Assembly (NCBI RefSeq): GCF_001636615.1
Contig: NZ_LGEK01000033.1
Span: 1-45,932, forward strand
Direction: 5' to 3'
Source of the DNA: Mucilaginibacter sp. L294
GTDB taxonomy: Bacteria > Bacteroidota > Bacteroidia > Sphingobacteriales > Sphingobacteriaceae
DNA: 45,932 nt
Positions 33,370-41,788 of the stretch are shown here, in pieces; the first letter of the stretch is position 1; every line of letters starts with the position of its first letter. The notes beneath the pieces were generated by a model that saw only the letters and a program-made list of their open reading frames with translations, searched no databases and was not told the origin of the DNA. Position numbers and translations under genes: made by a program.

Positions 33370-35117
33370 ATAAAAAACAATTTATTAAAAATATTATGAA
33401 CAGGAAAACCTTCTGTATGGCATTGCTATACCTTATTTCGAGCCATTTTTGCCTGGCCCAACAGGCCGATACCAGCCGGTATATTATACAGGATAGCGTT
33501 CTTATCAAAACAAAAGATGGTGCAACTTTATCTGCTGTTATGGTGCGTAAAAAAGGGGTTGACAAACCCCAGCCGGCAGCGCTGTTTTTTTTTATTTACT
33601 CGGACCTGCAGCGCAGCCTTAAAGAAGGTAAGTATGCTGCCGACCATGGGTACGTTGGCATTGTTGCCGATACACGCGGCAAACGTTTAAGCCCCGATAA
33701 AATTGAACCATATGAACACGAGGCTAAAGACGTAAATACGGTTATCGATTGGATAACAAAACAAAAGTGGAGCAACGGCAAGGTAGGGATGTATGGGGGC
33801 AGCTATGCGGGTTACGCGCAATGGGCGGCTACAAAATACATGAACCCAGCTTTAAAAACCATTGTACCTTATGTTGCGGCCATCCCGGGGCAGGGCCTGC
33901 CAATGGAAAACAACGTTTTCCAAAATGCTAACTACCAGTGGGCGTTTTACATCACTAATAATAAATATACGGATGATGAGCTTAATAGCAACACGGAACG
34001 CTGGAACGGGCTGCGCAACCGTTGGTTTGAAAGCGGGGCAGCGTATCGAAAAATTGATAGCATAGACGGCACACCAAACCCCTGGCTTCAGCGCTGGTTA
34101 AAGCACCCGTCGTATGATAGCTACTGGCAGGCAATGGTGCCATACAAGCAGGATTTTGCCAGGATAAACATTCCCGTTTTAAGTATTACCGGTTATTATG
34201 ATGGCGGACAGATATCTGCTATGCATTATCTTAAAGAACATTACAAGTATAACCCTAAAGCCAACCATTACCTGATAATTGGCCCGTATGATCATCTTGG
34301 TGCACAGAAAGGGGGAGTGCCAGTGTTAAGAGGCTATAAAGTTGATTCGGTTGCATTGATAGATACCCGTGCGATTACTTTTCAATGGCTTGACTATGTA
34401 ATGAAAGGCGGGCCCAAACCCGCCATTCTGAAAGATAAGATAAATTTTGAAGTGATGGGTGCCAACAAATGGATACATGTACCCTCGCTGGAGAAAATTG
34501 CAGATAAAACATTAACCTTCTACCTGACCAATAAAAAGGATCTGACGAATTATATGCTGTCGGCAACCAAGCCGGTTAAACCCGCAATTATTAACCAGGT
34601 TGTAGACTTTGCCGATAGAAAAACAACTAATGATGATTATTACCCCAGCCCGATCATAAGAGAGGTAAGCCGCGATAACGGGCTGTTTTTTATCACCAAA
34701 CCTTTTGATAAAGCGATAGCTGTAAACGGCATGTTTACCGGCCAGCTAAAGGCTATTATTAATAAAAAGGATATGGATATAGGAGTTTCACTTTTTGAAG
34801 TGATGCCGGATGGCCGGTATTTTCAACTGTCATACTACTTAGGCCGTGCCAGTTATGCAAAAGATATGAGCGTACGCAAATTGCTGCATCCCGGCCAGGT
34901 AGAAACCATCCCGTTTGAGCGAACAAGGATGGTGAGCCGCCAGCTTAGCAAAGGCAGCAGGTTATTGGTGGTAGTAAATATTGATAAAAATCCTTTTGCC
35001 CAAATCAATTATGGTACAGGTAAGGATGTAAGCGACGAAACCATCAGCGATGCCAAAGTGCCGCTTAAAATTAAATGGCTTACCAATAGTTTTATAAAAG
35101 TGCCGATATCAGAATAA
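33220..35117 (+). repeat. Duplicated segment, copy A (LytTR 3' end plus hydrolase)
   Basis: Sequence from base 33220 (codons R-I-N-R-A-Q of the LytTR gene) through the hydrolase stop is repeated in diverged form at 35373-37803. The regulator tail, the 26-base gap and the hydrolase leader match closely. Copy A lacks about 178 codons that copy B has near the hydrolase N-terminus. Confidence 0.8.
33396..35117 (+). CDS. CocE/NonD-family secreted hydrolase (X-Pro dipeptidyl-peptidase S15 type), short paralogue
   Basis: A 573-aa secreted alpha/beta hydrolase with a Sec signal ending F-C-L-A-Q-Q. The catalytic serine is S136 in G-M-Y-G-G-S-Y-A-G-Y, with D269 in G-Y-Y-D-G-G-Q and H300 in G-P-Y-D-H-L-G completing the triad. 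A C-terminal jelly-roll (about 420-573) is typical of S15/CocE proteins. Substrates in this family range from esters and amides to prolyl peptides, so the reaction cannot be fixed. It is the shorter of two tandem paralogues: the mature part starts directly with I-L-I-K-T-K-D-G, while the copy at 35548 carries 178 more N-terminal residues. The last ~150 residues are nearly identical to that copy, much more than the N-terminal half. A run of nine T at 33585-33593 codes for Phe residues here. Confidence 0.88.
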   Translation: MNRKTFCMALLYLISSHFCLAQQADTSRYIIQDSVLIKTKDGATLSAVMVRKKGVDKPQPAALFFFIYSDLQRSLKEGKYAADHGYVGIVADTRGKRLSPDKIEPYEHEAKDVNTVIDWITKQKWSNGKVGMYGGSYAGYAQWAATKYMNPALKTIVPYVAAIPGQGLPMENNVFQNANYQWAFYITNNKYTDDELNSNTERWNGLRNRWFESGAAYRKIDSIDGTPNPWLQRWLKHPSYDSYWQAMVPYKQDFARINIPVLSITGYYDGGQISAMHYLKEHYKYNPKANHYLIIGPYDHLGAQKGGVPVLRGYKVDSVALIDTRAITFQWLDYVMKGGPKPAILKDKINFEVMGANKWIHVPSLEKIADKTLTFYLTNKKDLTNYMLSATKPVKPAIINQVVDFADRKTTNDDYYPSPIIREVSRDNGLFFITKPFDKAIAVNGMFTGQLKAIINKKDMDIGVSLFEVMPDGRYFQLSYYLGRASYAKDMSVRKLLHPGQVETIPFERTRMVSRQLSKGSRLLVVVNIDKNPFAQINYGTGKDVSDETISDAKVPLKIKWLTNSFIKVPISE

Positions 35118-35129
35118 TTATTTTTTGGA

Positions 35130-35160
35130 TAAAGAGAAGGCGTTAGTTTTCTCTTTATTT
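35130..35160 (+). terminator. AT-rich terminator after the first hydrolase
   Basis: TAAAGAGAA (35130-35138) pairs with TTCTCTTTA (35149-35157), followed by TTT T. It lies 13 bases after the hydrolase stop. The stem is mostly A-U, so strength is moderate. Confidence 0.55.
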
Positions 35161-35194
35161 TAACCGTTGCATCTGCTAATTATATTAGGGCAGT

Positions 35195-35366
35195 AACTGT
35201 CTGCCCAAAAACCAGGAGGTAGTAAGGATGTTTGAAATGATGCAAATGATACATGAAGGGCCCGCACCGGCAAATGCGGCAATAGCACATCCAATAACAG
35301 ACCTTGATGATAGCCACATCCCCGAAATGATCGAGTTTACACAGCTTACTAAACCCGGATATGTTT
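35195..35366 (+). pseudogene. Internal scrap of a GNAT acetyltransferase gene
   Basis: Read in frame, this stretch gives N-C-L-P-K-N-Q-E-V-V-R-M-F-E-M-M-Q-M-I-H and on to D-L-D-D-S-H-I-P-E-M-I-E-F-T-Q-L-T-K-P-G. It matches residues ~73-132 of the intact GNAT protein at 40222-40905 (N-L-P-G-N-W-E-I-L-R-E-F-E-M...T-Q-L-T-K-P-G). Both the acetyl-CoA domain and the N-terminus are missing, and a stop lies just upstream in frame. An ATG with AGGAGG before it occurs at 35228, but the AGGAGG is simply part of the homologous codons, so I do not call a gene. Confidence 0.8.
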
Positions 35367-35372
35367 TTGTGG

Positions 35373-35521
35373 ATAAACCGCGCGCAGATCATCAACCTTA
35401 ATTTTGTTGATAAAATAAGCGCCATGGCAAATGGGCAGATCAAATTAAAACTAAAAACAGGGGCCGAGTATGAGGCCTCGGCAAGGCGGTCGATAAAAAT
35501 TAAAAGTATGGGCCGTATTTA
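35373..35521 (+). pseudogene. 3' scrap of a second LytTR response regulator gene
   Basis: The frame reads I-N-R-A-Q-I-I-N-L-N-F-V-D-K-I-S-A-M-A-N and ends S-I-K-I-K-S-M-G-R-I-stop. It matches the last 49 codons of the regulator at 32674-33369 with few changes. Its 5' part has been replaced by the GNAT scrap, with the junction between 35366 and 35373. Mostly conservative substitutions suggest it decayed recently or was trimmed after diverging as a functional gene. Confidence 0.85.
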
Positions 35522-35547
35522 AACAAAAAACAATTTATTAAAATGTT

Positions 35548-37803
35548 ATGAATAGAAAGATCTGTATGGCGTGGCTATGCCTTTTTGCTACCTTTTACTG
35601 TAAAGCACAGCAAATAAATCTACCCAAAATAAATATTAATGACAGCATAACAATAGCAAAAGAAATGCCCTTGTTAGCAGCCAATGCATTATCGAGGTAT
35701 AAAAGCGAAGCCGATGAAAAAACGCGGCTCAATAATTTATTCAGGTTGCAGGCGCTTGCGGGAAACTATAAGGGATCGGCTTTAAGTATTACCGCCTTAC
35801 GCGCAATTTCCGGCTCAGATGATAAGCTGTTTCCCGGTTTGCTGTATGTGCAGCATCAATTATTTGTAAGCGCTATGCAAAAGCAAGTTGCATCAAACGT
35901 TCAGTTCAAAACAGTCTTCCCCTTACTGCTTGATAGTTTTCTGCGCAAAACCACTGACCAGGAAGCGTTTCATATTTACACTGCTTTTATAACCAGAAAC
36001 GGTGTGAACAGCTTAAAAACCGATTTCCAAAAATCACTGGCTAACATGAAGCAAAAAGATAGTATAACCGTAAATGATGCTATAGTGCTTTGCAAAAGTT
36101 ACTACCTTTTAAATCTGTATCAAAACATTGAGGATGTTTCAAAACGACTGATCAAAGAGGATCAGGACAGGCGCTATTCAGTTCAATATGTGCTGATCAA
36201 AACAAAGGATGGCGCTTCTATATCATCCGTTATCGTAAAAAGAAGAGGCATCACCCAGCCACAGCCGGTAGTTTTACAATACACTATTTATGCTGATAGT
36301 ACTGATAGGACAGCTATATTGGAACCAGCAGTACATAGTTACACCGCTGTAATGGCTTACACCAGGGGGAAAGCGCTTAGTCCGGATAAAATAATCCCGT
36401 TTGAAAACGATGGCAGCGACGCAAACGATGTGATAGACTGGATAAGCAAACAAAGCTGGTGTAATGGCAAAATAGGGATGTATGGGGGCAGCTATAATGG
36501 TTTTACGCAATGGGCGGCCGCAAAATATCATCATCCGGCACTTAAAACCATAGTGCCTTACGTTGCAGCTATCCCCGGGCTTGGATTGCCCATGGAAAAT
36601 AATGTGTTTATAAATGCCAACTACGCCTGGCCTTTTTACACCACGGATAATAAATACCTGGATAACAAGACCTATAACGATGAACGCTGGAACGCGCTCC
36701 CCAATAAATGGTATGCAAGTGGTGCCGCCTACAGCAAAATAGATAGTATAGACGGCACGCCAAACCCCTGGCTGCAGTGCTGGTTAAAGCACCCGGATTA
36801 TGACAAATACTGGCAGGATCAGGTGCCTTACAAACAGGATTTTGCTAAAATCAATATCCCGGTGCTCACTTTTACCGGCTATTATGACGACGGGCAGATC
36901 TCGGCCATGCATTACTTTAGGGAACATCGCAAGTATAACCCCAAGGCCAATCAATATTTAATTATTGGCCCGTATGATCATTTTGGGGCGCAAAGGGGAG
37001 GAGTACCTGTTTTGCGGGAGTATAAGGTTGATTCGGTAGCGTTGATCAGTACACGCGAGATAACGTTTCAATGGTTGGATTATATACTGAAGGGGGCGGC
37101 CAAACCTGAAATCTTACAGGATAAGATAAACTTTGAGGTGATGGGCGCCAACACATGGAGGCATGTGCCCACGCTTGAGAAAATGGCAGATAAAACCTTA
37201 ACCTTATACCTTACCGATAAAAAAGATCTTACAAACTACATGCTATCGGCAATAAAGCCGGTTAAACCTGCCGCTATTACCCAGGAGGTTGACCTTGCCG
37301 ATAGAAAAACTGATTACAATGATTATTATCCTTATCCGATTATACGGGAAGTGAGCCGCGATAACGGGTTGTTTTTTATCACCAAACCCTTTGATAAAGC
37401 AATAGCTGTAAACGGCAGCTTTACCGGCGAGCTGAAAGCTATTATCAATAAAAAGGATATGGATATAGGCGTTACCTTATTTGAAGTAATGCCTGATGGC
37501 CGGTATTTTCAGCTCTCGTATTTTTTAGGCCGCGCCAGTTATGCAAAAGATATGAGTGTGCGTAAGTTACTGCATCCCGGGCAGGTAGAAACTATCCCGT
37601 TTGAACGGACAAGAATGGTTAGCCGCCAGTTAAGTAAAGGCAGCAGGTTAATGGTGGTGGTAAATATCAATAAAAACCCTTTTGCCCAGGTCAATTATGG
37701 CACAGGTAAGGATGTAAGTAATGAAACTATCAAGGATGGCAAAGTGCCACTTAAAATTAAATGGCTTACCAATAGTTTTATAAAAATACCCGTATCAGAA
37801 TAG
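35548..37803 (+). CDS. CocE/NonD-family secreted hydrolase, long paralogue with helical N-terminal domain
   Basis: A 751-aa secreted hydrolase. The signal (to about residue 21, F-Y-C-K-A-Q-Q) is followed by an extra domain of about 178 residues (22-210). It is predicted mostly helical, with no motif I recognise (I-T-I-A-K-E-M-P-L-L near 34, L-A-N-M-K-Q-K-D near 163). The alpha/beta hydrolase part begins at V-L-I-K-T-K-D-G-A-S with nucleophile S315 in G-G-S-Y-N-G-F, then G-Y-Y-D-D-G-Q and G-P-Y-D-H-F-G. The C-terminal jelly-roll is almost the same as in the paralogue at 33396, while the catalytic domain has diverged more, which suggests gene conversion at the 3' end. The substrate is unknown; an extracellular or periplasmic ester, amide or peptide bond is likely. 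Confidence 0.88.
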   Translation: MNRKICMAWLCLFATFYCKAQQINLPKININDSITIAKEMPLLAANALSRYKSEADEKTRLNNLFRLQALAGNYKGSALSITALRAISGSDDKLFPGLLYVQHQLFVSAMQKQVASNVQFKTVFPLLLDSFLRKTTDQEAFHIYTAFITRNGVNSLKTDFQKSLANMKQKDSITVNDAIVLCKSYYLLNLYQNIEDVSKRLIKEDQDRRYSVQYVLIKTKDGASISSVIVKRRGITQPQPVVLQYTIYADSTDRTAILEPAVHSYTAVMAYTRGKALSPDKIIPFENDGSDANDVIDWISKQSWCNGKIGMYGGSYNGFTQWAAAKYHHPALKTIVPYVAAIPGLGLPMENNVFINANYAWPFYTTDNKYLDNKTYNDERWNALPNKWYASGAAYSKIDSIDGTPNPWLQCWLKHPDYDKYWQDQVPYKQDFAKINIPVLTFTGYYDDGQISAMHYFREHRKYNPKANQYLIIGPYDHFGAQRGGVPVLREYKVDSVALISTREITFQWLDYILKGAAKPEILQDKINFEVMGANTWRHVPTLEKMADKTLTLYLTDKKDLTNYMLSAIKPVKPAAITQEVDLADRKTDYNDYYPYPIIREVSRDNGLFFITKPFDKAIAVNGSFTGELKAIINKKDMDIGVTLFEVMPDGRYFQLSYFLGRASYAKDMSVRKLLHPGQVETIPFERTRMVSRQLSKGSRLMVVVNINKNPFAQVNYGTGKDVSNETIKDGKVPLKIKWLTNSFIKIPVSE

Positions 37804-37810
37804 TTAATGT

Positions 37811-39997
37811 TTACTCAGATAAAGGGAGCGTGAACCAAAAGCTGCTCCCTTTACCTACTTCGCTATCCACACCAATTTGCCCGTCGAGTTTTTTGATGAT
37901 CTCGGCGCAGATGTATAAGCCGAGGCCCAGGCCCGAGTATTGCGAGCCGCTTTTATCAACCCGGTAATAGCGGTCAAATAAGTTGGGTATCATGTCTGGC
38001 GCAATGCCGGGGCCTTTATCACTTACGGATACCTTGATCATTGTATCTTTTTTTTCTATATTGATGATGATCACTTTTGATTGCGGCGCGTATTTTATGG
38101 CATTATTCACAAAATTCACCAGGATCTGATCAATACGACCGGCATCGGCAAACACTTGCAGCGATTTATTACCCGTTGTTTTGATGGTAAATATACCTTC
38201 AGCACGTACATCATGGCAACAGTTATCAATTACATCGACTATAGAAAATATGCTTTTATGGATATGCAACTGGCCTTGGTTTAGTTTACTAACATTAAGC
38301 AGGTCTTCTACCAGGTTATTTACTTTCTCCATGCTTTTGTTAGCCACAGTTATCAGTTTAGTTAACATCGCAGGTACAGGCGCATTCTTCATCTTGTCTA
38401 ATAACTGCAATGAAGCTTTTAAACTGGTTATTGGTGTTTTTAGCTCGTGGCTGGCAATGCTCATAAAGTCGTCCTTCTGTTTTAACAACTCTATGGTTGC
38501 CTCATCCAGCATTTTTTGTACAGAGATATCCAAAGACGTACCTACAAAGCGATAGGAAATTCCACGCTCATCAAAATAAGCCTTGCCCTTAAATTTAAGC
38601 CATTTAAATTTTTTATCTGTAGATTCTAAGGTGCGGAATTCTTCATCATACTCGCCACCATTATTCCCCGCCAGGGCATTTTTAAGTGCTTTATCTACTT
38701 TTGCTTTATCACCGGCATGAATCAGATTAATAAAACGTTCGTAGGTTATCGGGTCTTTGGCCGATAGGTTAAACATCTCTTTACAGCGATGGTCCCATAT
38801 CAATTCACCGGTTAATGTATTATAATCCCAGGTGCCGAGGCCTGCGGCATCTACCGCAAGTTTTAATCGCTCTTTGCTCTCTGCAAATAGTTTTTCAACT
38901 TCGGCCAGGCCCTCTTCAATCCTGCGTTTGTCGGTAATATCAACAATGGCTAATAGTATGAGTAGCTCGCCGTTCATTTTTTCGAGCTGGCGGGCATTCA
39001 GGCACATTATCTTGCGGCCAATGGTTGGGAAAATATGCGTCACCTCATAATCAAGCACCACTTTTTGCTGGGGCAGGATATTCTCCAGCATGGTGCGCAA
39101 CGCCGGGATATCCCATTGCTGGTTCCCAAGGTCATAAATATAGCGCCCCTCTGTTTCCTCTTCGTTTACCCTGAATTTGCTGTAAAAACCACTGGTTGCC
39201 TGTTTTACCTTTAAGTTTTCATCCAGAATGATAAGCGGATCGCCAATGGTATTGATAATGCCATCGGTAAACGTGCGGGCGTAGGTCAGGTCGTCATTAC
39301 GATCGCTTAACGCATCGTTGATAGACATGATCTCTTCATTGGTGCTTTGCAACTCTTCTTTAGAGGTTTCCAGTTCCTCGTTGATGAGCTGCATCTCGTC
39401 GCCGCTGGATAACAGCTCCAGGTTAGCGCTTTGTAACTCCTGAAAAATAGCCTCCTGCTCGTCGGATATCGAATCCATATCCGCGTGCGTTTGTGTTAGC
39501 TCATCCTCAAGTTGCTCTATCCGTAACCGGTTTTGGTTATTTAATGAGCGGGCCTTATCGGCATACATGCTGCCCTCTTTAAACAGTATAAGGAAATGTA
39601 TACCCGTTGCGATAATTATAGGTGTAACCTCTATATCAACGTATTGCTGCCCCTCCGGCCGAAGGAATAAAATATTATGTTTTGATGCAGAGGTGTTTGA
39701 TTTTTTTGCCTGGTGTAGTAAGTAGCGCAACTCAAACACCAAACCCTCGCGCGCTATTTTTAGTAAGTTTACTTTAGCGCCTTCCATTGTTGGGGAGAGC
39801 CATGTATCAGTTTTACCCCTTAATTGAATGATATTGAAGGCTTCATTTACCACTACACACGCCGGCGGATATTTGGCGAGTATAATATCGTTGGCTATTT
39901 CAAAAATGTCGGCGCCGCTGATTTTGGTTGGTGTAGTAGGAATATTGATAAAAGTATCATCAGTGATTATCACCTGCGGAGGCACTATTTTAGTCAT
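37811..39997 (-). CDS. PAS-domain histidine kinase, CheB/CheR-less relative of CheR-PAS hybrid kinases
   Basis: A 728-aa soluble sensor kinase. Domains in order are: a PAS-like region (about 25-150) with V-V-V-N-E-A-F-N-I-I-Q-L-R-G-K-T and N-L-L-K-I-A-R-E-G-L; a long coiled coil (about 150-235) with E-L-Q-S-A-N...E-E-L-E-T-S-K-E-E-L-Q-S-T-N-E-E; a second PAS (about 236-350); a third PAS/PAC (about 370-500); HisKA with phospho-acceptor H517 in S-I-A-S-H-E-L-K-T-P; and an HATPase domain with D-K-G-P-G-I-A and G-L-G-L-G-L-Y. The first PAS and coiled coil are those that normally follow CheB and CheR domains in large hybrid proteins; neither is present and the N-terminus is only about 25 residues. 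No receiver domain or partner regulator is adjacent. It converges on the hydrolase gene with 7 bp between the stops. Confidence 0.9.
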   Translation of the reverse strand: MTKIVPPQVIITDDTFINIPTTPTKISGADIFEIANDIILAKYPPACVVVNEAFNIIQLRGKTDTWLSPTMEGAKVNLLKIAREGLVFELRYLLHQAKKSNTSASKHNILFLRPEGQQYVDIEVTPIIIATGIHFLILFKEGSMYADKARSLNNQNRLRIEQLEDELTQTHADMDSISDEQEAIFQELQSANLELLSSGDEMQLINEELETSKEELQSTNEEIMSINDALSDRNDDLTYARTFTDGIINTIGDPLIILDENLKVKQATSGFYSKFRVNEEETEGRYIYDLGNQQWDIPALRTMLENILPQQKVVLDYEVTHIFPTIGRKIMCLNARQLEKMNGELLILLAIVDITDKRRIEEGLAEVEKLFAESKERLKLAVDAAGLGTWDYNTLTGELIWDHRCKEMFNLSAKDPITYERFINLIHAGDKAKVDKALKNALAGNNGGEYDEEFRTLESTDKKFKWLKFKGKAYFDERGISYRFVGTSLDISVQKMLDEATIELLKQKDDFMSIASHELKTPITSLKASLQLLDKMKNAPVPAMLTKLITVANKSMEKVNNLVEDLLNVSKLNQGQLHIHKSIFSIVDVIDNCCHDVRAEGIFTIKTTGNKSLQVFADAGRIDQILVNFVNNAIKYAPQSKVIIINIEKKDTMIKVSVSDKGPGIAPDMIPNLFDRYYRVDKSGSQYSGLGLGLYICAEIIKKLDGQIGVDSEVGKGSSFWFTLPLSE

Positions 39998-40193
39998 TGT
40001 ATCAGCGTAATATCTGTCTCTGACAGAAAATATTTATGACTACAATAATTATTGCAGAAAAGAGGGTGATGAAAAATAGAAAGTAAGTATATAAAGGTAG
40101 CGTTAATTAACTTAACAATATCAAATATTAATCAGGACGATTAACGGGCAAACCTATTTACCCACAAATGATATTTAAGTTGTAGCTATGAAT

Positions 40194-40201
40194 TAAGTTT
40201 G
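40194..40201 (+). promoter_or_regulatory. Candidate -7 promoter box for the GNAT gene
   Basis: TAAGTTTG matches TAnnTTTG exactly and lies 20 bases before the ATG. No convincing -33 box is seen at 19 bases. The gap 39998-40221 otherwise holds only an AT-rich spacer and a TCTGTC-TCT-GACAGA dyad at 40013-40027, in front of the kinase gene. Confidence 0.35.
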
Positions 40202-40221
40202 CCCGTACAGCACTATATATA

Positions 40222-40905
40222 ATGACACATATACTTGATAACCCCATCTACAACGCGCTTAAAACAGGTAATAAAAAACTATCGATTGGTGATGGCCAGG
40301 TAACCATCTTTCGCCGGGATGTGGCGCCATTTGCCGGTATGGAAAGTAATAGTAACGAAGATTTTGAAGCGCTTACCGCCCTTGGGCCGCAAATAAACCC
40401 GGTTGTTATTTTTAGCCCGGTAAAACATAACCTGCCCGGTAACTGGGAAATACTAAGGGAGTTTGAAATGCTGCAAATGGTACATGAAGGCCCTGCGCCA
40501 ACAAACCCGGCATCGCAACAAATAACAGATCTGGATGATAGCCACATCGCACAAATGATTGAGCTGACCCAGCTTACCAAACCCGGGCCATTTTTGCAGC
40601 GTACTATTGAGTTTGGGAACTACACAGGTATTTTTGATGATGGCAAATTGGTATCAATGGTAGGGCAGCGTATGCAACCATCACCGTATATAGAGTTAAG
40701 CGCAGTATGTACGCATCCAGATCATTTGGGCAAAGGCTACGCCGGCATATTGTTAAACGAGCAGATAAAACGGGTGATTAAAGCTAACGGGATACCGTTT
40801 TTGCATGTACTGGCCGATAATGAATCGGCCATAAGGGTTTATGAGCGTGTTGGTTTTAAGGCCCGTAGCCCAATGTTTGGCTACGTAATTAATATCCAGG
40901 AATAA
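40222..40905 (+). CDS. GNAT (FR47-like) N-acetyltransferase
   Basis: A 227-aa cytoplasmic protein. The N-terminal half (1-115) has no recognised motif (P-I-Y-N-A-L near residue 8, T-A-L-G-P-Q near 55, M-V-H-E-G-P-A-P near 90). The C-terminal half is a GNAT domain: Y-T-G-I-F-D-D-G-K-L-V-S-M near 137, V-C-T-H-P-D-H-L-G-K-G-Y-A-G (acetyl-CoA loop, about 160-173) and N-E-S-A-I-R-V-Y-E-R-V-G-F near 198. The layout fits FR47-type acetyltransferases with an extra N-terminal domain. An internal piece of a related gene is stranded at 35195-35366, so a second copy once existed beside the hydrolases. The acetyl acceptor is unknown. Confidence 0.88.
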   Translation: MTHILDNPIYNALKTGNKKLSIGDGQVTIFRRDVAPFAGMESNSNEDFEALTALGPQINPVVIFSPVKHNLPGNWEILREFEMLQMVHEGPAPTNPASQQITDLDDSHIAQMIELTQLTKPGPFLQRTIEFGNYTGIFDDGKLVSMVGQRMQPSPYIELSAVCTHPDHLGKGYAGILLNEQIKRVIKANGIPFLHVLADNESAIRVYERVGFKARSPMFGYVINIQE

Positions 40906-40913
40906 AGGACTGA

Positions 40914-41711
40914 TCAGATCCCCGAATAATCTGTTGGTACCAGCATGGTTGATGTTATTTTTGATACCAGCAGGGCATCGGCATATTCAGGTACCGAGCT
41001 TATCTTTTTCCATTCGGGGTCGCTGCCAAAGCTTTTCCAGCGGGCGGCTTTATCGTCCATGTCCTTAAAGGTAACCATGTAAGTTAGGTTTGGCCTGTCT
41101 GTCCCAAAAATTGTTTCGCCAAAAAATACAGGTTTAAAGCCAAGGCGTTTAAAAATATCTATCTCGCCTTTATCGTTAAACATTTCTATTTTCTTTTTAC
41201 CGGCGGCTTCGCTGGCGCTTTTATATTGGCGTAATTCAAAAATGCGTTGCTCGCGTGGCGGGATCTGTTTAACGCGCATGTGCATAAAAGCCTGCATTAA
41301 AGAAGTATCCATGCGCTCAAAAGCAGGGTTGCTTGCCGGTGCGTTCAAAAAAGCAGCGCCTTTGGCCCAATATTCCTTATCGGTTTCCAGGGTTTGGTTT
41401 AAGCCCGCGTAACGCTCGTAAACATTGTAAGGTATCAACACATATAACCTGGTTTGCCCCGCCGGGTTCAGTTCCGTAAAAACACCCACAGGTTCATGAA
41501 GCTCTTTTCTCACCACAGGCACAAAAACATCCCGGTAAAAATCTTCGGTCGTTTTTTGTTGCTGCTCGTTTTTAAAGGTATACACCCTTAATTCGTAATG
41601 TTCGCGGTAGGGTGGGCGGTCAAATCCGGGTTTTGCCATAGCTGCTACTGGTGCAATAGCGGCTGCTGCGCCACTTATTAATGATCCTTTTACGAATGAG
41701 CGTCTTTGCAT
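40914..41711 (-). CDS. NIPSNAP-family protein, Tat-exported
   Basis: A 265-aa protein with a twin-arginine signal M-Q-R-R-S-F-V-K-G followed by an Ala-rich hydrophobic stretch and cleavage after A-M-A near residue 26. Two ferredoxin-like NIPSNAP repeats follow: Y-E-L-R-V-Y-T-F-K-N-E near 40 and I-F-E-L-R-Q-Y-K-S-A-S near 155, each continuing to a W- or F-containing helix. In Bacteroidota such Tat-exported two-repeat NIPSNAP proteins are common, but their function is not known. It stands 8 bp from the convergent GNAT stop and 77 bp after the VOC gene on the same strand, so it may be expressed separately. Tat export implies a cofactor or folding in the cytoplasm, though no cofactor site is visible. 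Confidence 0.88.
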   Translation of the reverse strand: MQRRSFVKGSLISGAAAAIAPVAAMAKPGFDRPPYREHYELRVYTFKNEQQQKTTEDFYRDVFVPVVRKELHEPVGVFTELNPAGQTRLYVLIPYNVYERYAGLNQTLETDKEYWAKGAAFLNAPASNPAFERMDTSLMQAFMHMRVKQIPPREQRIFELRQYKSASEAAGKKKIEMFNDKGEIDIFKRLGFKPVFFGETIFGTDRPNLTYMVTFKDMDDKAARWKSFGSDPEWKKISSVPEYADALLVSKITSTMLVPTDYSGI

Positions 41712-41788
41712 TTTACTTAGGGATTGGGTAGGCCTAATATAGGCATATTATCCTACTCAATCTCCCCGGCATCGTCATTCGGTTAAAT

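Larger units (their letters stand above)
35373..37803 (+). repeat. Duplicated segment, copy B (LytTR scrap plus hydrolase)
   Basis: The partner of the segment at 33220-35117. The 26-base gap between regulator stop and hydrolase start is kept almost base for base (A-rich, with CAATTTATTAAAA in both). The copy includes the longer hydrolase. Confidence 0.8.

Noticed and set aside
35228..35401. A 57-codon frame with an apparent AGGAGG ribosome site
   Set aside because: The AGGAGG and the ATG are simply homologous codons of the GNAT gene at 40222, and the frame runs across the junction into the LytTR scrap in the wrong frame.
37821..37852. Terminator AAAGGGAGC...GCTCCCTTT between the hydrolase and kinase genes
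   Set aside because: It lies inside the last codons of the kinase gene and has no T run on either strand, though a minor role at the convergent ends is possible.
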